From contig NCED01000004.1 of NCBI GenBank assembly GCA_002280485.1, forward strand, positions 17,809-81,808: DNA of 64,000 bases, written 5' to 3'. Both the position numbers and the translations under genes were made by a program. The notes below the pieces were generated by a model. That model searched no databases and was not told the DNA's origin. It saw only the letters and a program-made list of their open reading frames with translations. Shown piece after piece: positions 56,127 to 64,000 of this stretch. Within the stretch, counting starts at the first letter, position 1. Every line of letters starts with the position of its first letter. Source of the stretch: Caulobacterales bacterium 32-69-10. GTDB lineage: Bacteria > Pseudomonadota > Alphaproteobacteria > Caulobacterales > Caulobacteraceae.

Positions 56127-56879
56127 CTAGCGCCCGACCGCGTGCAGCCTCGCCCCATGGGCTTTCAGCCAACCCTGCGCCTCCGCGTGCTCGCCGTAGA
56201 GCTCTCGGACCAGGGCCCAGAACCTTGGGCCGTGGTTGGGCTCCAGCAGGTGGGCGCATTCGTGGGCGGCGACATAGTCGGCCACGTCCGGCGGGGTCAG
56301 GATCAGGCGCCAGGCGTAGCGGATCTGGCCCGGCGCCCCCTTCAGGCCCGGCCGGCAGGATCCCCAACGGGCCCGCGCGTCCATGATGGCGATGGTCGGC
56401 AGCGGCTGGGCCAGGGCCCCGGCATGGACGGCGGTGCGTTCGGTGAGATGGGACAGGGCCTGCGCGCGCAGGGCCCGCTCTACGGCCCGGGCGTAGGCCT
56501 CGTCCTGGCCATAGGCCAGCAGGCGCGCCGGCTCTTCGTCCGTCGCCGGGATCAGCCGCGGCTTGATGCGCATGGCCGCCCGCTCCAGCCGGCAATGGGC
56601 GCCCAGCAGGGGAACCATGGCGCCGGGGGCGAAGCCGAGGGGCTGGGGCAGGCCGTCCAGGCGGGCGGCGATCCACTCGCGACGGGATTGGGCGAAGGCG
56701 GCGGCCTCGGCGAGGCGCCGGGCCGACGGCGCGGTGGCGACCACCTCGCGCCTAGCCGTGTCGAGGCGCAGGGAGACGCGGCGGGCGCGGGCGTGGACCG
56801 CCAGGCGGACCGGGCGGCCGGCCACCTCGATCAGGTCGCCCGCCGCCAGCTTCGGCTTACGCTTGAGGGAATCGAACAT
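56127..56879 (-). CDS. YgjP/SprT-like M48-type metallopeptidase
   Basis: A 250-residue protein of the DUF45/YgjP family. The zinc motif is VAAHECAHLLEPNHGPRFW (HEC-AH plus downstream His), and ARWGSCRPGLKGAPGQIRYAWRL is the family-typical block before it. The N-terminal region (VRLAVHARARRVSLRLDT, REWIAARLDGL) matches other members. The substrate is unknown; the family is related to minigluzincins and SprT. It is convergent with the PBP gene, separated by 10 bases. Confidence 0.85.
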   Translation of the reverse strand: MFDSLKRKPKLAAGDLIEVAGRPVRLAVHARARRVSLRLDTARREVVATAPSARRLAEAAAFAQSRREWIAARLDGLPQPLGFAPGAMVPLLGAHCRLERAAMRIKPRLIPATDEEPARLLAYGQDEAYARAVERALRAQALSHLTERTAVHAGALAQPLPTIAIMDARARWGSCRPGLKGAPGQIRYAWRLILTPPDVADYVAAHECAHLLEPNHGPRFWALVRELYGEHAEAQGWLKAHGARLHAVGR

Positions 56880-56910
56880 CCCGCCACCCTAACCCGGCGG
56901 GAGGTCCGGC

Positions 56911-58206
56911 CTAAGCGGCGTTGGCGGCCTTCAGGGCCTTGGGCGCCGCGGCGCCGGCGCCCACCGGGTCGTGCTCGGCGATGAAGTCGCGGATCCGCGG
57001 ATAGATGCCCTCGCGGAAACGCCGGCCGTTGAACACGCCGTAGTGGCCGACGTCCGGCTGGACATAGTCCTGGCGCAGGGACTCCGGCAGGCCCGAACAG
57101 ACCGCGTGGGCGGCCTGGGTCTGGCCGATTCCCGAGATATCGTCGTTCTCGCCCTCGATGGTCAGAAGGGCGATGTCGGTGATCACCTCGGGGCGCACCT
57201 TGCGGCCGCGGTGCTCGAGCAGGCCCTTGGGCAGCAGGTGCTGCTGGAACACGATGTCGATGGTCTGGAGATAGAACTCCTCGGTCAGGTCGAGGACCGA
57301 CAGGTACTCATTGTAGAAGTCGAGGTGCTTCTCAGCCGCGTCGCCGTCGCCCTTCACCAGGTCCTGGAAGTAGTTCAGGTGGGCCTGCTGATGCTTTTCG
57401 GCGTTCTGGCTCATGAAGCTGTAGAGCTGGACGAAGCCGGGATAGACCCGCCGGCCCATTCCCGGGTGCGGGGCGGGCACCGTGTCGATCATATGCGACT
57501 GGAACCAGGTGAACGGCCGCTCCTCCGCCAGGTTGTTGGTGGCGGTGGGCGATAGGCGCGCGTCGATCGGCGAGCCCATGAAGGTCATCGAGGCCGGGCG
57601 GGCCTCGTCGCCGTCCTCGGCCATCAGGGCCGAGGCGGCCAGCACCGGCGGGCCCGGCTGGCATACCGCCACCACGTGGGCGCGCGGCCCGACCTGGGTC
57701 AGCATGGTGCGGACGTGGTCGATGTAGTCATGGAAGTCGAACCGACCATCTAGGACCGGCACCTCCCGGGCGTTGACCCAGTCGGTGATGTAGACCTCGT
57801 GGTCGGGCAGGAAGGCCTCGACCGTGCCCTGCAGCAGGGTGGCGTAGTGGCCCGACAGAGGCGCCACGATCAGGACGGTAGGGTCGAACTTGGTCTTGCC
57901 GGCGCGGCGCAGATCGGAGCGGTCGCGGGCGAAATGGATCAGGCGGCACCAGGGCGAGGACCACTCGACCACCGGCCGCACCCTGACCTGGGCGCCGTTG
58001 ATGGTGGTCTCGCTGATGGTCCAGCGGGGTTTGCCGTAGCGGCGGGTCATGTTGGAGAACAGGTCGGCGCCGGCGTAGATGCGGCGGCCGAGCGTGCTGT
58101 TCGCCGCCGGATTGAGCGGCGAGCTCCACATGTCGCGGGTCATCCGGGCGGCTAGCCGCATGGGGGTGGCCGCGTAGTAACCGTACTCCTGGAGCGCATA
58201 GAGCAT
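56911..58206 (-). CDS. phaZ: Intracellular polyhydroxyalkanoate depolymerase
   Basis: A 431-residue PhaZ1-type enzyme mobilising polyhydroxybutyrate granules. It begins MLYALQEYGYYAATPMRLAA as family members do. The nucleophile elbow is the Cys variant VCQPGPPVLAAS rather than a Ser lipase box. The acid lies near TIEGENDDISGIGQTQAAH, and the His in DVGHYGVFNGRRFREGIYP. The start at 58206 is preceded by CAGGAG. Nearby genes do not form a PHA operon. In the family the enzyme acts in the cytoplasm on granules. Confidence 0.93.
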   Translation of the reverse strand: MLYALQEYGYYAATPMRLAARMTRDMWSSPLNPAANSTLGRRIYAGADLFSNMTRRYGKPRWTISETTINGAQVRVRPVVEWSSPWCRLIHFARDRSDLRRAGKTKFDPTVLIVAPLSGHYATLLQGTVEAFLPDHEVYITDWVNAREVPVLDGRFDFHDYIDHVRTMLTQVGPRAHVVAVCQPGPPVLAASALMAEDGDEARPASMTFMGSPIDARLSPTATNNLAEERPFTWFQSHMIDTVPAPHPGMGRRVYPGFVQLYSFMSQNAEKHQQAHLNYFQDLVKGDGDAAEKHLDFYNEYLSVLDLTEEFYLQTIDIVFQQHLLPKGLLEHRGRKVRPEVITDIALLTIEGENDDISGIGQTQAAHAVCSGLPESLRQDYVQPDVGHYGVFNGRRFREGIYPRIRDFIAEHDPVGAGAAAPKALKAANAA

Positions 58207-58304
58207 AGCGGTCGAACTCCTGCCGAAAGCAGGCGCATCTTAGCGCCTAGCCCTTAACAATGTCGCGACTTTGCTGCGGTTGCGAAAGGGGCGTTAAAAC
58301 CTCG

Positions 58305-59009
58305 TCAACCGATTCCCATGGCCGAGCCGATTTCCAGCGCCATGCTGTCGACGCCCTGGGCGTCCGAGACCAGGCTGTGGAACTGGCCCTTGGGGTCCAT
58401 CAGATAGACCGCCGAGGCGTGGTCCATCAGGTAGTCGGGGCCCGTCCCGTTCTTCTTGTAATAGACCTTATAGGCCTTCGCGACGGCGGCGATCTGCTCG
58501 GGCGTCCCGGTCAGGCCGACGATGGGCCTGGGGAAGGCTTCGCTGGACAGGTAGCTGCGCAGCTGGGCGGGGGTGTCGCGTTCGGGGTCGATGGTGATCA
58601 GCACCACCTGCAGGTCCTGGGCTTTGGGGCCCAGCCGGTCCTTGGCGACCTTCAGGGCGGTCAGGGTCGCCGGGCAGACGTCGGGACAATAGGTGTAGCC
58701 GAAGAAGACCGCGCTCCACTTGCCCGCCAGCACGCCCTCGTTCACCGCCCGGGCGTTCTGGTCGACCAGGCGGAACGGCCCGCCGACCGCCGCGGCGCCG
58801 GCGGCCGACTGCGGCGAGCGCGGCCTGGTCATGTCGCGGTAGAGGCCGACCGACAGGCCGATCGCCAGGACGATCGCCCCGACCAACAGCACGATGCGCG
58901 GCAGGGGCCAGGCCGGTCCGGCGCCCGGCTTTGCTTCCGTTCGGCGCGCCCCTCGTCCATGCTTAGGAGCGCGGGGCGTCTTTCCCGCGTTACGGTCATC
59001 TTGGCCCAT
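58305..59009 (-). CDS. senC: SCO1/SenC copper-delivery protein
   Basis: A 234-residue membrane-anchored thioredoxin-fold protein that delivers copper to the CuA site of cytochrome c oxidase. A cytoplasmic N-terminus of about 37 residues is followed by one membrane helix (PRIVLLVGAIVLAIGLSVGLY). The thioredoxin domain has FFGYTYCPDVCPATL (CxxxC), VVLITIDPERDTP and the copper His in DYLMDHASAVYLMD. It is divergent from regB, as in the SenC/RegB/RegA (PrrCBA) clusters of photosynthetic and other alphaproteobacteria. The start codons are only 11 bases apart as annotated, so one start may be further in. Confidence 0.93.
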   Translation of the reverse strand: MGQDDRNAGKTPRAPKHGRGARRTEAKPGAGPAWPLPRIVLLVGAIVLAIGLSVGLYRDMTRPRSPQSAAGAAAVGGPFRLVDQNARAVNEGVLAGKWSAVFFGYTYCPDVCPATLTALKVAKDRLGPKAQDLQVVLITIDPERDTPAQLRSYLSSEAFPRPIVGLTGTPEQIAAVAKAYKVYYKKNGTGPDYLMDHASAVYLMDPKGQFHSLVSDAQGVDSMALEIGSAMGIG

Positions 59010-59020
59010 CGAATGATCCC

Positions 59021-60424
59021 ATGACCCTGGCGCCCCCCGCCCCTCGAAGTTCGGATAGGCCTCAGGCCAGCGCGTGGCAAGGCGGCGACGGCGACGGCGA
59101 CGGCAATGTGCAGGGCCGGCTGTGGGAATGGGCCCAGGCCCGGCGAGGCCTGCGCCTGCGCACCCTGTTCATGCTGCGCTGGGCCGCCCTGGCCGGCCAG
59201 ACCGCGGCAGTGCTCTGGGTTCAGTTCGTGCTGGGCTTCGACCTGCCGCTGGTGTGGTGCCTGGCGGTGATCCTGGTCAGCGCCTGGGCCAACCTCTCGG
59301 TCACCCTGGCCTGGCCCGGCTCGCGCCTGGCCGGCCGGCGCGAGGCTGTCGTGCAGCTGGGCTTCGACCTGATCCAGCTGTCGGTGCTGCTGGCCCTGAC
59401 CGGCGGCCTGCAGAATCCCTTCTCCCTACTGCTGATCGCCCCGGTGACCGTGGCCGCGGCGACCCTGGGCGCCCGCGACGCGGCGGCCCTGTGCCTGATG
59501 GCCATCGGCGCGGCGGTGGTCCTGTCCCTGTGGTCCCTGCCCCTGCCGTGGACGGCGGGGGCGCCCCTGGTCCTGCCGCCCCTCTATGGCGCGGGCCTGC
59601 TGGCCTCCGTGGTGGTAGGCATCGTCTTCACCGCCGCCTACGCCTGGCAGGCCTCGGCGGAGGCCGCCCGCATGGAGCTGGCGCTGGCCGCCACCCAGGC
59701 CGTTCTGGCCCGCGAGCAACGGCTGTCGGCGCTTGGGGGCCTGGCCGCGGCGGCGGCGCACGAGCTCGGCACGCCGCTGGCCACGATCCAGGTGGTGGCC
59801 AAGGAGATGGGCCGCGGCCTGCCCCCCGGCACGCCGTTCCACGAGGACGTGCAGCTCCTGGTCTCCCAGGCCGAGCGCTGCCGCGAAATCCTCAGGAAGC
59901 TATCCCGCGCGCCCGAGACCGGCGATGAGCATCACTCGCGGATGAGCCTGTCGCAGCTGCTCGACGAGGTGTCCGAGCCGCACCGGGGCGAGATCCTGGT
60001 CAACGCCGAGGTGACCTGCGCGCCCGGCGCCCCGATCCTGGAGGTGAGGCGCCTGCCCGAGGTGATGCACGCCCTCACGGCCTTCGTGGAGAACGCCGTC
60101 GACTTCGCCGAATCGGCGGTCGAGCTGACCGCCTACTACGACGCCGACCGGCTGGAGATCGAGGTGCGCGACGACGGGCCGGGCTTCTCCGCCGATGTGA
60201 TCGCCAAACTGGGCGAACCCTATGTCACCACCCGCAGCCAGGGCGAGGGCTCGCGCTCGCACCACCACGGCATGGGCCTGGGCTTCTTCATCGCCAAGAC
60301 CCTGTTGGAGCGGACCGGCGCCCAGGTCGAGTTCCGAAACGCCAAGAGCGGAGGGGCCGTGGTGGCGGCCCGCTGGCGACGCGAGCGGATCGAGGCGACG
60401 AGCGCCGGGCCAGACGGGCCTTGA
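59021..60424 (+). CDS. regB: Redox-sensing histidine kinase RegB/PrrB/ActS
   Basis: 467 residues. About six membrane helices (about 50-215) include the quinone-binding block GGLQNPFSLLLIAPV. The cytoplasmic kinase has phospho-His247 in AAAHELGTPLATIQVVAKEM, redox Cys287 in QAERCREIL and ATPase boxes VENAVDFAE, DDGPGF and MGLGFFIAKTL. His247 and Cys287 are 40 residues apart, the same spacing as His225/Cys265 in Rhodobacter RegB (from memory). It phosphorylates RegA under low oxygen. The start is ATG 59021; a GTG at 59107 (VQGRLWEW) is an alternative that would widen the gap to senC. regA follows 61 bases downstream. Confidence 0.95.
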   Translation: MTLAPPAPRSSDRPQASAWQGGDGDGDGNVQGRLWEWAQARRGLRLRTLFMLRWAALAGQTAAVLWVQFVLGFDLPLVWCLAVILVSAWANLSVTLAWPGSRLAGRREAVVQLGFDLIQLSVLLALTGGLQNPFSLLLIAPVTVAAATLGARDAAALCLMAIGAAVVLSLWSLPLPWTAGAPLVLPPLYGAGLLASVVVGIVFTAAYAWQASAEAARMELALAATQAVLAREQRLSALGGLAAAAAHELGTPLATIQVVAKEMGRGLPPGTPFHEDVQLLVSQAERCREILRKLSRAPETGDEHHSRMSLSQLLDEVSEPHRGEILVNAEVTCAPGAPILEVRRLPEVMHALTAFVENAVDFAESAVELTAYYDADRLEIEVRDDGPGFSADVIAKLGEPYVTTRSQGEGSRSHHHGMGLGFFIAKTLLERTGAQVEFRNAKSGGAVVAARWRRERIEATSAGPDGP

Positions 60425-60485
60425 TGCGCCGCCCCACTCCTGCGACATCTTGCCTCACAAGCGTGAATCCGAGCGAGGACCACCG

Positions 60486-61046
60486 ATGACAGATTTCTCA
60501 GCCGCCATCGCCGCCCTGCCGGACCGCACCCTCCTCGTGCTCGACGACGACGCGCCTCTGCGCACCCGGCTCGGCCGGGCGCTGGAATCGCGCGGATTCG
60601 AGACCACCCTGGTCGGATCGGTCGAGGAGGCGGTACAGGCGGTGAAGGCCCACCCCCCGGCCTTCGCGGTGCTCGACATGCGGCTGGAGGACGGCAACGG
60701 CCTGCAAGTGGTCGAAGCGATCCACGCCGAGCGCCCTGATGCGCGGGTGATCATGCTGACCGGCTACGGCAATATCGCCACCGCCGTGGCGGCGGTGAAG
60801 GCCGGGGCGGTCGACTACCTGCCCAAGCCGGCCGATGCCGACGACGTGGCCCGCGCCCTCCTGGCCGCCCGCGACGGCTCGGCCCCGGCCCCGCCCGAAA
60901 ACCCGATGTCGGCCGACCGAGTGCGCTGGGAGCACATCCAGCGCATCTACGAACTGTGCAACCACAACATCTCCGAGACCGCGCGGCGCCTGAACATGCA
61001 CCGCCGCACCCTCCAGCGGATCCTGGCCAAGCGCGCACCGCGCTAA
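60486..61046 (+). CDS. regA: Redox response regulator RegA/PrrA/ActR
   Basis: A 186-residue partner of RegB. The receiver has acidic pair LLVLDDDAPLRTRL, phospho-Asp64 in AVLDMRLEDGNGLQVV and MLTGYGNIATAVAAVKAGA. The C-terminal Fis-type HTH is VRWEHIQRIYELCNHNISET then ARRLNMHRRTLQRILAKRAP, the near-invariant RegA helix. In relatives it activates genes for respiration, electron transport, CO2 and N2 fixation. The ATG has GAGGACC upstream. Together with regB and senC it is the standard redox module. Confidence 0.96.
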   Translation: MTDFSAAIAALPDRTLLVLDDDAPLRTRLGRALESRGFETTLVGSVEEAVQAVKAHPPAFAVLDMRLEDGNGLQVVEAIHAERPDARVIMLTGYGNIATAVAAVKAGAVDYLPKPADADDVARALLAARDGSAPAPPENPMSADRVRWEHIQRIYELCNHNISETARRLNMHRRTLQRILAKRAPR

Positions 61047-61086
61047 TCGGGCGGGGCGATGCTCTGGCCGTCTCAGGCGGCGGCGC

Positions 61087-61138
61087 GGCCCCTCATCCGG
61101 CTGCTGCGCAGCCACCTTCTCCCCCGAGGGGAGAAGGT
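61087..61138. repeat. Dispersed CTTCTCCCC hairpin repeat between regA and mmcB
   Basis: GGCCCCTCATCCGG, GCTGCTGCGCAGC and CCACCTTCTCCCCCGAGGGGAG match the copies at 9161-9302 and 30797-30848. The last half forms the hairpin CTTCTCCCC/GGGGAGAAGG. It ends 4 bases before the mmcB stop codon, in a convergent gap. Confidence 0.75.
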
Positions 61139-61141
61139 CAT

Positions 61142-61591
61142 TCATCCCACCACCGCCGGTTCGGGCAGTCCTGCCGCTCGCATGGCGGCGAGCCTTGCGA
61201 AGCCCAGGATCAGCGCCCTTCGCCGCGCCGGCGCCAGCGGGGTGATAGGGCTTTCGGTCAGGACCGCGCCGCCGAAGCCGTCGGCGACGATAAGGCCGGG
61301 ACCCTGCGCCAGGATCTCGCGGGGGAATTCCGGGGCGACGGCGAAATAGAACCGGTCGCAGTAGGGGGCGTATTCGGCCCACTTGTGGTCGCACAGATAG
61401 TCCGGGACGCTGGATTTCACCTCGACGATGGCGAACTCCCCCTTGGGCGATACGGCCATGATGTCGGCGCGGCGGCCGTTGGGCAGGGGGACCTCGAACA
61501 CCGGCGCCCAGCCCAGCGCCGCCACCAGCCGCGCCGCGCCGCGGGTGACGGCGAGGGTGGTCTGGGGGCGGGAGAAGACGGCGTCGGACAT
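61142..61591 (-). CDS. mmcB: MmcB-family DNA repair protein (DUF8)
   Basis: A 149-residue PD-(D/E)xK-type protein. The nuclease core is ADIMAVSPKGEFAIVEVKSS with D, E and K placed as in the superfamily; DYLCDHKWAEYAPYCDRFYF follows. In Caulobacter, MmcB is an SOS-induced protein needed for mitomycin C resistance. The perfect SOS box at 61602-61616 lies 10 bases upstream of the earlier ATG (61600); the ATG at 61591 is taken as start, leaving 10 bases between box and 61600. alkB lies just upstream on the same strand. Confidence 0.9.
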   Translation of the reverse strand: MSDAVFSRPQTTLAVTRGAARLVAALGWAPVFEVPLPNGRRADIMAVSPKGEFAIVEVKSSVPDYLCDHKWAEYAPYCDRFYFAVAPEFPREILAQGPGLIVADGFGGAVLTESPITPLAPARRRALILGFARLAAMRAAGLPEPAVVG

Positions 61592-61601
61592 CGCCGCCAT
61601 T

Positions 61602-61616
61602 GTTCCGCTTACGTTC
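61602..61616. promoter_or_regulatory. Perfect SOS (LexA) box before mmcB
   Basis: GTTC, seven bases CGCTTAC, GTTC fits the alphaproteobacterial LexA consensus exactly. It lies between the alkB stop (61623) and the mmcB start, so it should control mmcB and not alkB, which precedes it. Repression by LexA and induction by DNA damage are expected. Confidence 0.8.
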
Positions 61617-61622
61617 CGGACG

Positions 61623-62243
61623 TCAAGCTTTGGCGGCCCGCCGCAGGGTCAGGTTCAAGCGTCCGCCGCCGGGGATCAGCGTCGACGAGCCGGCGATGAC
61701 CCGGTCGACCCCGTGGAAGGCCATGCGCGCCTCTCCGCCCAGGACGCAGACGTCGCCTGACGACAGGCGGAAGGAGCCGGTGGGGTCGGTCCGCTTCGTC
61801 CCGCCCAGGCGAAACAGGGCGGTGTCGCCGAGCGAGATCGAGACGACGGGGGCGCTCCGCTCGGCTTCGTCCATGTCCCTGTGCAGGCCCATGCGCGCGC
61901 CGTCGCGATACAGGTTGATCAAGCACGCGTCGGGCGCGACATCCGCGCCGGAATAGGCGCGCCACAGCGCCAGCAGGCTCTGCGGCATGGCCGGCCATGG
62001 CCTGCCGGTGTCGGGGTGGGCGGCCTGGTAGCGATAGCCGCGGGCGTCGGCGAACCAGCCCAGGTCCCCGAGGTTGGAATTGAGCACGGACATGGTCTTG
62101 CCCCCCGCCAGGGCGTGCCGATAGAGCGGCGCGTCCTCGAGCAGGGCCATGACCTCGGCGACCAGGGCGGCCTGGTCGTCCCGGGCGAGGGCCTCGGGAT
62201 AGAGCGCAAAGCCTGCGGGCGGGTGGAAGGCCATGCGACCCAT
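61623..62243 (-). CDS. alkB: AlkB-type 2-oxoglutarate/Fe(II) DNA dealkylase
   Basis: A 206-residue dioxygenase that removes methyl groups from 1-meA and 3-meC. The iron ligands are His-Asp in MGLHRDMDE and His in AFHGVDRV; RLNLTLRR contributes the 2-oxoglutarate Arg pair. The N-terminus holds MSVLNSNLGDLGW and the nucleotide-lid region. ATG 62243 is assigned, with an in-frame ATG 9 bases later. It reads toward mmcB, 6 bases before the SOS box. In C. crescentus alkB is also beside dnaK near the origin (from memory). Confidence 0.93.
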   Translation of the reverse strand: MGRMAFHPPAGFALYPEALARDDQAALVAEVMALLEDAPLYRHALAGGKTMSVLNSNLGDLGWFADARGYRYQAAHPDTGRPWPAMPQSLLALWRAYSGADVAPDACLINLYRDGARMGLHRDMDEAERSAPVVSISLGDTALFRLGGTKRTDPTGSFRLSSGDVCVLGGEARMAFHGVDRVIAGSSTLIPGGGRLNLTLRRAAKA

Positions 62244-62581
62244 CTGGGGCGTCGGCGCGGGAAGCGAAAGGCCGTAGCCGGGCGGGTGCGAGAAACCGTC
62301 CTGGCCCGGCCGCGTCGCTCTGGCGCGCGGCCGTGGACTTCCATAAGAAAAAGCGCGGCAGCGCGCCCGCCTTGCGCCGGGTCAATGCCCTTGCGGGGCG
62401 GCGCGTGGTCACCATATGCGCCAAAAGCATGGTTCGCGCACTTCGATGCGGGCCGGCGAGTGTTCGTTAGGCCGTCTCGGCGGCCGGCTTTTAGTTTTGG
62501 ACCAAGGTTGGGGACGGACCCGGCGCGGCGCTTCGAAGAAGGCCGATGCGTTCGTCCGCCATGAAGGAGTTTGACCGCACC
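62244..62581. other. 338-base gap between alkB and dnaK
   Basis: No gene is seen. The gap holds the candidate sigma-32 promoter at 62390-62417, a hairpin-prone stretch near 62451-62487 (GGCCGTCTCGGCGGCC followed by GGCTTTTAGTTTT) and the dnaK ribosome site AAGGAG at 62564-62569. The hairpin and T-rich run could terminate a short leader transcript or fold in the dnaK leader. Confidence 0.55.
62390..62417 (+). promoter_or_regulatory. Candidate sigma-32 (RpoH) promoter for dnaK
   Basis: CTTGCGG (62390-62396), 13 bases, CACCATAT (62410-62417) resembles the heat-shock consensus CTTGAAA-N13-CCCCATNT. Seven of eight -10 bases fit. The predicted leader would be about 155 bases, ending at the dnaK ATG at 62582. 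No experiment supports the site in this organism. Confidence 0.55.

Positions 62582-64000
<1,419 letters not shown>

Overview
The window looks like a piece of a GC-rich (roughly 70 % G+C) alphaproteobacterial chromosome, most likely Caulobacteraceae (Caulobacter or Phenylobacterium type). The assignment rests on gene content: a CpdR-like receiver, a GST-fold FzlA-like protein, the 180-kDa NAD-glutamate dehydrogenase (GdhZ type), an MmcB repair protein behind a GTTC-N7-GTTC LexA box, a RegB/RegA/SCO cluster, and the mutM / ubiE-ubiB-coaBC-dut order. It is almost entirely housekeeping DNA. I see no transposase, integrase, phage gene, CRISPR array or rRNA. The only RNA gene found is tRNA-Val(GAC).

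Layout. 1-18.4 kb: 3' part of gltB, an HTH-citrate synthase behind a palindromic operator, MoeB-like and DUF2244, nth (internally shortened), fzlA, queG, argE, FKBP lipoprotein, ilvA, CelD-like acetyltransferase, a double ABC ATPase, TspO-like protein, fba and a glycosyltransferase. 18.4-31 kb: glycine-zipper protein, purH against gdhZ, AI-2E transporter, trmB, a receiver protein, and rimP-nusA behind an intrinsic terminator. 31-44 kb: dut, coaBC, an apparently SOS-controlled lipoprotein, ubiB, ubiE, ompW, mutM-GumN-hypothetical-enoyl-CoA hydratase, a hybrid kinase, cpdR, tRNA-Val and three small proteins. 44-58 kb: an NtrC-type regulator lacking its Walker A segment, pepF, ABC1 kinase-aroA, motA, a repeat lipoprotein with a textbook terminator, mnmC, a CHAP protein, a broken class A PBP, a YgjP-like peptidase and phaZ. 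58-64 kb: SCO1 divergent from regB-regA, then mmcB and alkB around an SOS box, and the first 473 codons of dnaK behind a candidate sigma-32 promoter.

How genes work together. gltB and gdhZ make and degrade glutamate. ubiE and ubiB serve ubiquinone synthesis, and RegB reads the quinone/redox state. nth, mutM, alkB and mmcB are DNA-repair genes; two perfect SOS boxes sit upstream of mmcB and of the lipoprotein. fzlA, cpdR, motA and gdhZ connect to cell division, proteolysis and motility in the Caulobacter model.

The most unusual signals are: (1) three conserved genes (nth, the NtrC-type regulator, the class A PBP) that each lack a block of about 40-55 codons with frame kept, one junction forming a TAG stop; (2) a SOS-box-controlled lipoprotein whose C-terminus resembles polymorphic-toxin nuclease domains; (3) the HTH-citrate synthase with its own 8-3-8 palindrome; (4) a terminator just upstream of rimP-nusA, in an operon that lacks infB. 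Dispersed hairpin repeats mark several gene ends, and one supplies the C-terminal tail of QueG. All family assignments are from motif reading and memory; no search was run.
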